5,078 nucleotides of DNA from Oscillospiraceae bacterium (GCA_017424665.1 JAFOYK010000063.1:1-5078), one strand, 5' to 3'. Counted from the first letter of the stretch, positions 1-5,078 are shown. A program made the numbers and translations. The notes: a model not told the origin generated them from the letters alone.

Positions 1-331
1 AAATTCCGCTGAAAGGAATCGAAAGTTCCTTTTCGGAATTTTTCAAAAGAAGCTCCGCTTCCCATTTTTCCTTCGTTGTAAATTCGCGGTTTTCTATCGA
101 AACAGAAATCCCTCTTTCCAAAAGTTCTTCCGCCCAAGGGTTGTGTCGGAATTCATATTCATAAATATTTTTATCGACTCTTTCCTGGATGATTTTATCT
201 CCCTGGGAAAATTCCGTCTCTTCTGAAGAAGAACTTTCGGGAGAAACCGGCTCTTCCAAAACCGGTTCTTCCTGAACGTCGCATGAGCAGAGCATCAAAA
301 CCGCAAGTAAAATTAAAAGAAGTTTTCTCAT
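1..331 (-). CDS. Predicted lipoprotein, 3' part beyond window edge
   Basis: This is the first 110 residues of an exported lipoprotein; the reading frame is still open at the left edge. The start at 331 is supported by AAGGA 9 bases upstream (344-340). The N-terminus is a type II signal peptide: basic residues 2-3, a hydrophobic stretch at 4-14 and a lipobox LCSC with the lipidated Cys at 17. An acidic Glu/Ser/Pro linker follows at about 18-45. The signal peptide and VQEEPV..EEP linker start nearly match those of the 593-aa protein just upstream. Residues 74-110 also align loosely with residues 86-124 of that protein, both ending in an IP..GI motif, so the two are probably tandem paralogues. 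It is the last visible gene of the leftward operon, 13 bases after its neighbour. The function is unknown; it is probably anchored on the outer face of the cytoplasmic membrane. Confidence 0.88.
   Translation of the reverse strand, partial: MRKLLLILLAVLMLCSCDVQEEPVLEEPVSPESSSSEETEFSQGDKIIQERVDKNIYEYEFRHNPWAEELLERGISVSIENREFTTKEKWEAELLLKNSEKELSIPFSGI
260..321 (-). repeat. Duplicated signal-peptide/linker DNA, copy in the edge lipoprotein gene
   Basis: This segment corresponds to 2055-2116 in the 593-aa gene. Bases 260-277 equal 2055-2072 exactly (18 bases), and 291-321 match 2086-2116 with two differences. The stretch between them, over the lipobox, is more diverged. It encodes the signal peptide and the VQEEPV linker start. 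Confidence 0.8.
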
Positions 332-344
332 TTTGTCACATCCT

Positions 345-2126
345 TCAGTTAAGCGAAGATTCGGAAAATTCTTTTGTTTCCAAATCGAAAGTTCCGATGT
401 CGATTTTTCCGCCTTTTCCGCCGGTTCCGATAAGTTTAAATTCCTTTTCGGAATATTTCATATCAACGGAATAAAGGCCGAAGGGGTCGCCGTAAAGGGC
501 ACAACCGGTATCATAGCTTTCAAGAAGGTTTCCTTCGGAATCAAGAAGGCCGATTTTATAGTTACAGCTTCCGCGGAAATTTTCGTCCCATTCAAAGCCG
601 TTTTCATATTCATAATAAACCAGAAGATAGGTAAAATTTTCCGGGTCACGGCGGAAAGTTAAAATTCCGCGTTCGCTGTCCGTTTCGGAATCATAGCCGA
701 GTGGAATATGTCTGTTAAGGTCGAATTTAACTTCGCCGGTTGCGGGGTCTAAAATATGGAGCATGTCGGTTCGGAAAATGTAAACGTCGTTGTTTTTAAG
801 GAAGCCGACGCCGCAGGTTCCGCCATACATTCCGCCGATTTTTCCGATGTATTTGTGGCCGGCGGTTTTGTTGTCACGAACAGAGAAAAGTTCGTGATAA
901 ACGTCACCGCCGCCATGTCCGCCAAAGGAGCAGATGGAATATTTTCCGTCGGGACTGTCAATTATATAACTTTCATCCGTAATGTTTTTGTCGGTGGGGC
1001 AAAATTCAACGGTTGCGGTGCCTTTTTCAAAATCGAAGGTAACGTGAATTGCGAAATAATCGCAGACATAAACGGCGGTTTTTCCGTCTTTCGGAATCAC
1101 AAGCCGCGGTTTTGCCTCGTCAATGTTGTCCGCGGTTACAAATTCTTCGTTTTTAAAATCCATTTCGCCGATGAGCTTTGTGCTCTTATAAAGCGAAACG
1201 CGGTATTTTCCGTCGGAATAATCTTTATCCGAAGGATAATAATAGGTCATCCAAAGCTCATATTCCTCAGAATTAAGAACGGTGGGCTCGCCGAAATAAA
1301 ACTGTTCGCCGCTTTTTGCGTCAACAGCATAGTGTGTTCCGGTCCGAATGAGAAGAGTTTTTCCGTCTTTTTCGGTAATCTGTGTGTTTCCCGCGGTGAA
1401 CGGGAAAAGGTAATCATCAAGGCTTTCGTTATATACGTTTTCGGTCAGGGTTTCGAAAACAAGTTTTCCGTCTTTATCAAAAGCCCAGATGCAGCCTTCG
1501 GTTTCTTCGGTTGCCTTTTTATCAAGGAAATTTAAGGCAAGATAAAATTCTTCCGAACCGTTTTCCGCGAAAACTGCGCTTATCCAAAGGTCGCCTTTTT
1601 CGGGAAGATCAAGCTCAAGTTCCTTTGCGGTGAAGTTTTCAGGGTCGATTTCAACAATTTTTCCAAGCCCGCAAAAATAAACTTTTTCGTTTTCCGGGTA
1701 GCAAAAACCGCCGAAGGGCGCAAGCCTTGAACCGTATTCATTGGAATGATAATAAATTCCTTTTACGGGAATTTCGATTGTTTCCCCGGTTGCGGTTTTT
1801 TCAAGAACCAGAACCGCGGAATAATACCAATCGTCAATGAATCTTATGTTTTTAAATTCCGTAAGAATTCCGTAATCAAGAAGTCCGTTTGCCCCGGAGT
1901 TATAATTTATCGCCTTGTTGTCGATGTATGAATACATATTTTTGCCTTCGTTATCAAGGCTTTCGTAATAAATTTCGTCCTCGGTCTTTTCGGGAATTTT
2001 TTCCGGTTTTTCCGTTTCCGAAGCGGAACTTTCCGAAATCTGCGGTTCTTCGGGAACCGGTTCTTCCTGAACTCCGCAGGAACAAAGCATTAAAACCGCA
2101 AGCAAAATTAAAAGAAACTTTTTCAT
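345..2126 (-). CDS. Predicted lipoprotein, possible beta-propeller (593 aa)
   Basis: I do not recognise a named family. The N-terminus is a clear lipoprotein signal (hydrophobic 4-14, lipobox LCSC, Cys17), followed by a Glu/Pro/Ser linker at about 18-52. The remaining 540 residues are rich in Tyr, Phe, Gly and Asp. They contain repeated short units of the kind 'KVYFCGLGKIVEIDPEN' (148-164), 'GCIWAFDKDGKLVFE' (211-225), 'SPDGKYSICSF' (391-401), 'DVYIFRTDMLHILDP' (447-461) and 'NYKIGLLDSEGNLL' (522-535). Strand-turn units with D.dG or DP.tG turns are typical of WD40/PQQ/YncE-like beta-propellers, so that fold is inferred but not proven. Gly-rich loops occur at 402-407 (GGHGGG) and 567-573. The SD sequence (AAAGGAAG) lies inside the last codons of the upstream gene and the gap is 3 bases, so translation is coupled. 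The role may be surface sensing or binding; no catalytic motif is seen. Confidence 0.93.
   Translation of the reverse strand: MKKFLLILLAVLMLCSCGVQEEPVPEEPQISESSASETEKPEKIPEKTEDEIYYESLDNEGKNMYSYIDNKAINYNSGANGLLDYGILTEFKNIRFIDDWYYSAVLVLEKTATGETIEIPVKGIYYHSNEYGSRLAPFGGFCYPENEKVYFCGLGKIVEIDPENFTAKELELDLPEKGDLWISAVFAENGSEEFYLALNFLDKKATEETEGCIWAFDKDGKLVFETLTENVYNESLDDYLFPFTAGNTQITEKDGKTLLIRTGTHYAVDAKSGEQFYFGEPTVLNSEEYELWMTYYYPSDKDYSDGKYRVSLYKSTKLIGEMDFKNEEFVTADNIDEAKPRLVIPKDGKTAVYVCDYFAIHVTFDFEKGTATVEFCPTDKNITDESYIIDSPDGKYSICSFGGHGGGDVYHELFSVRDNKTAGHKYIGKIGGMYGGTCGVGFLKNNDVYIFRTDMLHILDPATGEVKFDLNRHIPLGYDSETDSERGILTFRRDPENFTYLLVYYEYENGFEWDENFRGSCNYKIGLLDSEGNLLESYDTGCALYGDPFGLYSVDMKYSEKEFKLIGTGGKGGKIDIGTFDLETKEFSESSLN
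2026..2053 (-). repeat. 28-base direct repeat, copy in the 593-aa gene
   Basis: These 28 bases are identical to 3208-3235 and encode EEPQISESS, part of the acidic linker just after the lipidated Cys. Identity at silent positions points to duplication or gene conversion rather than convergence on an acidic linker. Confidence 0.85.
2055..2116 (-). repeat. Duplicated signal-peptide/linker DNA, copy in the 593-aa gene
   Basis: This is the partner of 260-321. It directly abuts the 28-base block shared with the 387-aa gene, so the 5' end of this gene carries one block like each neighbour. Confidence 0.8.
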
Positions 2127-2129
2127 TTT

Positions 2130-3293
2130 TCAAGGCTTCCTTTCAATAATATCCTGGGAAAGATAGCGAAAACTTTCTTTTGAAAGAACAAGGATTTCAA
2201 GAGCAAAATATTTGTTTTCAACAAACTCTCCGACTTCCGGGTTATAAAGTTCATAATAAATGGTAAGGATATCGCCGTTTTGCTCAAAATCGAAAACCCG
2301 GATTTCCGGATAAGCTCCGCCGCGGCCGCCCGGATAATAAATCGTATCCGTCTCGGGGTCGAAAATACTTTTCCTGTCGGAAATAATCATTTCCTTTGTA
2401 ACGCCGTTAAAATAGCGGTTTAAAAGTTTTTCCATATCCTCAAGAGGCCAATAATCGCCGTATTCCTGCCAGGGGTCGTGACCGTTTTCATAATTATAAA
2501 TATCCTCGAAAAGCCAGACAAAGTCGCTCGAAAGGTCTGAAGCGGAAGTGAATTCCTGCGGGCTTACCGTAATTGTAAAAATCGGGTCGATATATTTTTC
2601 CTTTAATTCGCGGTGTTTTGCTTCGTTTTCATAAAGGGAAAAATCGCTTATGACCTTATAATAAGAAAAGTCGCCCCATTCCCAGCCGATTCCAAAATAG
2701 CCGCGCTCGTTTATTTCCACAAAATTATGAAAGGTTTTTTTTTCGGGGACAAAATTTCCTTCCCAATCGTAAAGATAGGCTCCTTCACGGTAAACAAGTC
2801 CGTCCTTCGTTGTAAAATGCTGGTAATAAAGGCTGTAAGAATCGTCAAAATCCGCATGGGAAAAAGAATAAAGATAAAATTCGGCGTATTCACCTTTTTC
2901 AAAAGCTTCCACAAAATTTGTCGCCGCAAGGCAATCGGTAACAGGCTCTTTCTGATAAGTTATTACCGAAGGTTTTTCCATTGCGCTTTCAAAAGCCGGA
3001 GAGGAAGAAAGCTTTTCCGTCAAAAATTCCGGATAAAGAATTTCCGGTTTTTCAAAAGAAAAATCTTCCGACGGAATTTCAATTTTATTTTCATCCTCCG
3101 GAACAGGAGCAACTTCCGGTTCTTCCGGGGCGGAAATGTTTTCTTCTTCCCCAGGAAGAGTGCAGTTTTCTCCGGGGTTCGTTTCTTCGAAAAATTCTTC
3201 CGCAACAGAACTTTCCGAAATCTGCGGTTCTTCGGCGGCTTCGCAGGAACAAAGCATAAGCAGAGCTATAATAAGCATAAAAAATCTTTTCAT
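2130..3293 (-). CDS. Predicted lipoprotein with long acidic linker (387 aa)
   Basis: This is an exported lipoprotein of unknown function. The start at 3293 was chosen because AAGGAGG (3307-3301) sits 7 bases upstream and because the lipobox then falls at a normal place: hydrophobic 4-14, LCSC, Cys17. A longer in-frame ATG at 3389 would bury the signal peptide and overlap the upstream gene by more than 80 bases. Residues 18-80 are a low-complexity Glu/Pro/Ser linker, likely a spacer across the cell wall. The rest (about 85-387) is rich in Tyr, Phe, Glu and Asp. The C-terminal part has a short helical piece (WPLEDMEKLLNRYF, 282-295), a YYPGGRGG loop (319-326) and alternating strands (331-380). 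This suggests an NTF2-like or similar alpha+beta extracytoplasmic domain, but the assignment is weak. The signal and linker start resemble the two genes downstream; the body does not. Confidence 0.92.
   Translation of the reverse strand: MKRFFMLIIALLMLCSCEAAEEPQISESSVAEEFFEETNPGENCTLPGEEENISAPEEPEVAPVPEDENKIEIPSEDFSFEKPEILYPEFLTEKLSSSPAFESAMEKPSVITYQKEPVTDCLAATNFVEAFEKGEYAEFYLYSFSHADFDDSYSLYYQHFTTKDGLVYREGAYLYDWEGNFVPEKKTFHNFVEINERGYFGIGWEWGDFSYYKVISDFSLYENEAKHRELKEKYIDPIFTITVSPQEFTSASDLSSDFVWLFEDIYNYENGHDPWQEYGDYWPLEDMEKLLNRYFNGVTKEMIISDRKSIFDPETDTIYYPGGRGGAYPEIRVFDFEQNGDILTIYYELYNPEVGEFVENKYFALEILVLSKESFRYLSQDIIERKP
2137..2144 (-). promoter_or_regulatory. Ribosome binding site inside the upstream coding region
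   Basis: AAAGGAAG, about 10 bases before the ATG of the 593-aa gene (2126), is made from the codons for Glu-Arg-Lys near the end of the 387-aa gene, whose TGA ends 3 bases before that ATG. A ribosome finishing the first gene would expose or reuse the site, so the two are probably translated together. Confidence 0.7.
3208..3235 (-). repeat. 28-base direct repeat, copy in the 387-aa gene
   Basis: This is the second copy of the block at 2026-2053, in the same frame and at nearly the same distance from the lipobox. A further shared 16-base block on the gene-start side covers the lipobox codons. Confidence 0.85.
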
Positions 3294-3300
3294 TTTTGGG

Positions 3301-3307
3301 CCTCCTT
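3301..3307 (-). promoter_or_regulatory. Ribosome binding site fixing the 387-aa gene start
   Basis: AAGGAGG ends 7 bases before the ATG at 3293. Its first A is also the last base of the upstream gene's TGA stop (3309-3307). Strength and spacing favour 3293 over the upstream in-frame ATG at 3389. Confidence 0.85.
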
Positions 3308-3714
3308 CAGAATAACTCAAATTCCGCATAATACCAATCAAAGGCAATTTTCTTTTCAATTCGATATTTCCCTGGAGTAAGGTCTGCATCCACCATATCG
3401 GCTAAACACAGACGGAATTCCTGAAGACGCTGACTGTCAGGTCCCAAATATTCCGACCACATTGAAGCGTTGTAATGCAATTCATAAAACTCTTGTGAAA
3501 AAGGAAGCTGCACCCATTCGCCGTCTGTATACTGCGATATTCCAACAGCTAATGTTACTTCTGTTCCTTCGTCGGAATTGTTTGAAATTATGTAACTGAA
3601 ATTTTCGCTACTTTCTATAGGGTATTCCGGTTCGCAGATTATAGAAAAATCCTGTTTTTCACATCCACAGAACGTTATTATGAAAAAAAGAAACAGACAA
3701 AACAGTTTTTTCAC
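3307..3714 (-). CDS. Predicted small lipoprotein with bacterial Ig-like domain (135 aa)
   Basis: This is the first gene of the leftward operon. A GTG start at 3714 is preferred: GAAAGGGG lies 8 bases upstream (3730-3723). From this start the protein has a proper signal peptide (KK at 2-3, hydrophobic 4-15, lipobox FCGC, Cys18). The alternative TTG at 3741 would lie upstream of the predicted transcription start. Residues 28-135 look like a single beta-sandwich. They have a NNSD turn (45-48), DGEWVQLP (64-71), a GPDSQ segment (91-95), LTPGKYRIEK (112-121) and a final strand that alternates aromatic and acidic residues. The order 'N.S..., dG.W..lP, ...pGkYRi.k...' matches what I know of the bacterial Ig-like Big_14 type of domain found in Bacillota lipoproteins; the family call is from memory and moderate. 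Codon use (ATA, AGT, ACA, CGT, TTA) differs from the genes downstream. Function unknown. Confidence 0.85.
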   Translation of the reverse strand: MKKLFCLFLFFIITFCGCEKQDFSIICEPEYPIESSENFSYIISNNSDEGTEVTLAVGISQYTDGEWVQLPFSQEFYELHYNASMWSEYLGPDSQRLQEFRLCLADMVDADLTPGKYRIEKKIAFDWYYAEFELF

Positions 3715-3722
3715 AAAAACAG

Positions 3723-3730
3723 CCCCTTTC
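3723..3730 (-). promoter_or_regulatory. Ribosome binding site fixing a GTG start
   Basis: GAAAGGGG lies 8 bases before GTG at 3714. It is the only SD-like sequence near the 5' end of the Ig-like lipoprotein gene, and it lies downstream of the alternative TTG (3741) and the GTG at 3732, ruling both out as well-supported starts. Confidence 0.75.
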
Positions 3731-3742
3731 ACGGAATTCAAT

Positions 3743-3769
3743 ATTATACCCCACGATTGACATTGTCAA
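3743..3769 (-). promoter_or_regulatory. Predicted sigma-A promoter for the lipoprotein operon
   Basis: On the minus strand, a consensus -35 TTGACA (3769-3764) and a consensus -10 TATAAT (3748-3743) are separated by 15 bases, slightly shorter than the preferred 17. Transcription would start near 3736, leaving a leader of about 22 bases that just contains the SD of the first gene. This supports the GTG at 3714 as its start. Activity is inferred from sequence only. Confidence 0.72.
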
Positions 3770-3770
3770 T
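3756..3770. repeat. Perfect 7-1-7 inverted repeat, candidate operator
   Basis: Two 7-base arms, ATTGACA and TGTCAAT, surround a single central base. Each arm contains a TTGACA hexamer, in opposite orientation, serving as the -35 of the two divergent promoters. The 7-1-7 layout is the one used by Fur-family regulators, but the half-sites do not match the Fur, Zur or PerR consensus sequences I know. It could be an operator, or simply the result of two overlapping -35 elements. Confidence 0.6.
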
Positions 3771-3784
3771 TTATAACTTATACT
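3757..3784 (+). promoter_or_regulatory. Predicted distal promoter toward the ZIP gene
   Basis: On the plus strand, TTGACA (3757-3762) and TATACT (3779-3784, one mismatch to consensus) are 16 bases apart. Transcription would start near 3791, giving a leader of about 110 bases before the ZIP ATG. The -35 lies inside the spacer of the opposing promoter and the opposing -35 lies inside this spacer, so both cannot be occupied at once. No terminator is seen between here and the ZIP gene. Confidence 0.5.
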
Positions 3785-3834
3785 GATATAGTGTCTTTTT
3801 TTCTGCGGTTTTGTTGCGCCTCTTCAAAAAAATC

Positions 3835-3863
3835 TTGTTACAAAATATAATATATGGTAAAAT
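3835..3863 (+). promoter_or_regulatory. Predicted proximal promoter of the ZIP gene, extended -10
   Basis: TTGTTA (3835-3840, four of six consensus bases) is followed after 17 bases by TAAAAT (3858-3863). TGG immediately precedes it, which is an extended -10 (TGn) element. The start would fall near 3870, with a leader of about 33 bases carrying GAAAGGAG before the ATG. The flanking DNA is very AT-rich, so other -10-like matches (for example TATAAT at 3846-3851) exist, but none has an equally well-placed -35. Confidence 0.6.
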
Positions 3864-3902
3864 ATTTTATTATAAATAGCTTTTGAAAGGAGACTTCCTT
3901 TA

Positions 3903-4691
3903 ATGACAGATACAATGAAAGTAATAATCGGCGTTTTGCTTCCCTTCCTTGGAACTTCCCTTGGCGCCGCTTCCGTTTTCTTTATGAAAGGCGAAATGAA
4001 CCCGAAACTCCAGAAAGCGCTTCTCGGCTTTGCTTCGGGAGTCATGGTCGCGGCTTCCGTCTGGTCGCTTATAATGCCCGGAATCGAAATGGCCGAAGCC
4101 GCAGGAAAAATCGCCTGGCTTCCCGCCGCCGCGGGTTTTCTTGGGGGAATGTTCTTCCTGCTCATTCTCGACAGCTTAATTCCCCACCTCCACCTCAATT
4201 CCGACAAACCCGAAGGCCGCCACACAACCCTCGGAAAATCCTTTATGCTTGTTTTTGCCGTTGCTCTCCATAACCTTCCGGAAGGAATGGCGGTTGGCGT
4301 TGTTCTTGCGGCAATGTTAAGCGGCGAAAGCGTTATCACCGCCGCCGGTGCTTTCGCTCTTGCAATCGGTATCGCCATCCAGAACTTCCCGGAAGGTGCA
4401 ATAATTTCCATGCCCCTTGTTGGAACAGGTCTTTCCAAAGGCAAGGCTTTTAAATACGGCTTCCTTTCCGGCGTTGTTGAACCTCTTGGCGCGCTTCTTA
4501 CCCTTGCGCTTGTTTCCTTCATCGAACCGGTTCTTCCCTTCATCCTTTCCTTCGCCGCCGGCGCAATGATCTACGTTGTTGTGGAAGAACTTATTCCCGA
4601 ATCTCAGGACGGCGAGCACAGCAACATCGCAACCATCGGCGTTGCGATAGGTTTCGCCCTTATGATGATCCTCGACATAGCTCTTGGTTAA
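3903..4691 (+). CDS. ZIP-family divalent metal transporter (GufA-like)
   Basis: This is a complete integral membrane transporter of 262 aa, the usual length for bacterial ZIP proteins. It is expected to move Zn(2+) or similar divalent cations into the cytoplasm. About eight membrane segments can be read: 6-27, 39-60, 72-92, 113-138, 145-170, 183-206, 208-230 and 243-262. The signature motifs are HNLPEG (123-128) in TM4 and QNFPEG (160-165) in TM5, whose H123, N124, E127, Q160, N161 and E164 should line the binuclear metal site. E193 in SGVVEP (TM6) and E228/E229 in VVEELIPE (TM7) are further likely ligands. The TM3-TM4 loop carries H95 and H97 (PHLH) and H107. Gln rather than His in TM5 fits the GufA/BbZIP branch rather than ZupT. 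GAAAGGAG (3885-3892) lies 10 bases before the ATG. A Nudix gene follows 13 bases on. Metal specificity cannot be read from the sequence. Confidence 0.96.
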   Translation: MTDTMKVIIGVLLPFLGTSLGAASVFFMKGEMNPKLQKALLGFASGVMVAASVWSLIMPGIEMAEAAGKIAWLPAAAGFLGGMFFLLILDSLIPHLHLNSDKPEGRHTTLGKSFMLVFAVALHNLPEGMAVGVVLAAMLSGESVITAAGAFALAIGIAIQNFPEGAIISMPLVGTGLSKGKAFKYGFLSGVVEPLGALLTLALVSFIEPVLPFILSFAAGAMIYVVVEELIPESQDGEHSNIATIGVAIGFALMMILDIALG

Positions 4692-4704
4692 AGCCGGTGA
4701 TTTT

Positions 4705-5078
4705 ATGATAAAAGTTGTTGCCGCCGTTATTGAAAAGGACGGAAAGGTTTTGTTTTGCAAACGCGGAGCGGGCGGAAACTGCCCCTTCCTCTGGGAATTT
4801 CCCGGCGGAAAAATCGAACCCGGCGAAACCCCTTTCGAAGCGATTATCCGTGAAATCCGCGAGGAACTTTCAGCGGAAATTGCGCCTACCGAAATTTTCT
4901 GCGAATATCCTTTTTCCTATCCGGAAAAAGAAATTTATTTCTATTTCATAAAAGCAAAACTGCTTTCCGAAAAAATTGAACCCACCTTCCATTCCGAAAC
5001 AAAGTGGCTTTCGCCTGTTGAATCGGAAAGCCTTGAATTTTGCCCAGCGGACGTTTTTGCCGCCGAAAAACTTAAAGG
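4705..5078 (+). CDS. Nudix hydrolase, MutT-like (8-oxo-dGTP diphosphatase type), 3' end cut
   Basis: This gives 124 residues of a Nudix (d)NTP pyrophosphohydrolase; the frame is open at the right edge. MutT-type proteins are about 130 aa, so only a few residues are probably missing. Enzymes of this group hydrolyse oxidised or modified nucleoside triphosphates to the monophosphate plus pyrophosphate, in the cytoplasm. The N-terminal strands (VVAAVIEKDGKVLFCKR, 4-20) and LWEFPGGKIEPGE (29-41) are typical. The Nudix box reads G35-x5-E41-x7-R49-E50-I51-R52-E53-E54-L55-S56-A57, so the Mg-binding glutamates are kept while the usual Gly at position 56 is Ser. W101 followed by a hydrophobic residue and Ser/Pro fits the common late 'kWl.p.el' element. 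The SD is weak (GGTGA, 4696-4700, 4 bases before ATG) and the gap to the ZIP gene is 13 bases, so it probably depends on ZIP translation and transcription. Exact substrate uncertain; a NudG-type CTP pyrophosphatase is also possible. Confidence 0.93.
   Translation, partial: MIKVVAAVIEKDGKVLFCKRGAGGNCPFLWEFPGGKIEPGETPFEAIIREIREELSAEIAPTEIFCEYPFSYPEKEIYFYFIKAKLLSEKIEPTFHSETKWLSPVESESLEFCPADVFAAEKLK

Noticed and set aside
756..1535. Long plus-strand open frame opposite the 593-aa lipoprotein gene
   Set aside because: No SD at its start, no recognisable domain, and it lies wholly antisense to a gene with a signal peptide, an SD and a clear lipobox. It is a by-product of codon bias in the real gene.
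2613..3380. Plus-strand open frame opposite the 387-aa lipoprotein gene
   Set aside because: Its product is dominated by Phe, Arg and Lys, as expected from reading Glu/Lys-rich codons backwards. No SD or domain.
3294..3389. N-terminal extension of the 387-aa lipoprotein to ATG at 3389
   Set aside because: It would overlap the upstream gene by more than 80 bases and place 32 residues before a perfect signal peptide. The strong SD at 3307-3301 fits the start at 3293.
3715..3741. TTG start at 3741 for the Ig-like lipoprotein
   Set aside because: It has no SD and lies upstream of the predicted transcription start near 3736. GTG at 3714 has SD and gives a normal signal peptide.
3756..3770. Palindrome as a transcription terminator
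   Set aside because: The arms are AT-rich with a one-base loop that cannot form a stable RNA hairpin, no T-run follows on either strand, and it sits between divergent, not convergent, genes.
3756..3770. Palindrome as a Zur, Fur or PerR box controlling metal uptake
   Set aside because: Only the 7-1-7 spacing fits. The half-sites are fixed by the two -35 hexamers and do not match those consensus sequences, so no specific regulator is named.
3795..3835. T-run and GCG...CGC stretch as a terminator or small RNA
   Set aside because: The possible stem is only about three base pairs and the T-run precedes it rather than follows it on the plus strand. No supportable structure.
3824..4543. Minus-strand open frame of 239 codons antisense to the ZIP gene
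   Set aside because: The ZIP protein has intact family motifs across this stretch. The antisense product is low-complexity, rich in Ala, Pro, Arg and Ser, and has no SD.

Overview
The window looks like chromosomal DNA of a low-to-moderate GC Gram-positive bacterium, most likely a member of the Bacillota (Clostridia). This is an inference. It rests on strong AGGAGG-type ribosome binding sites, tight gene packing, several lipobox-type lipoproteins with long acidic Glu/Pro/Ser linkers, and sigma-A-like promoters. No RNA gene, CRISPR array, insertion sequence or origin is visible.

Layout. About 190 bases of intergenic DNA (3715-3902) separate two divergent units. Leftwards (minus strand) run four predicted lipoprotein genes in an operon-like series: a 135-aa protein with a probable bacterial Ig-like fold (3714-3307), a 387-aa lipoprotein (3293-2130), a 593-aa lipoprotein that may be a beta-propeller (2126-345), and the first 110 residues of a fourth that continues past the left edge (331-1). 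Gaps are 13, 3 and 13 bases, so translation is probably coupled. The last three share nearly the same signal peptide and start of linker, with short near-identical DNA blocks. The fourth protein also resembles the 593-aa one beyond the signal peptide, so part of the series arose by tandem duplication.

Rightwards (plus strand) run a complete ZIP-family divalent metal transporter (3903-4691) and, 13 bases on, a MutT-like Nudix hydrolase cut off by the right edge (4705-5078). These are ordinary housekeeping-type families, probably co-transcribed.

The most unusual region is the divergent intergenic DNA. A perfect 7-1-7 inverted repeat (3756-3770) contains two TTGACA hexamers in opposite orientation. 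Each is placed as the -35 element of a promoter pointing away, so the two promoters interlock and their polymerase footprints would exclude each other. A third promoter, with an extended -10, lies closer to the ZIP gene. No clear defence, mobile or biosynthetic system was found. The novelty here is an uncharacterised family of exported lipoproteins and its promoter arrangement.
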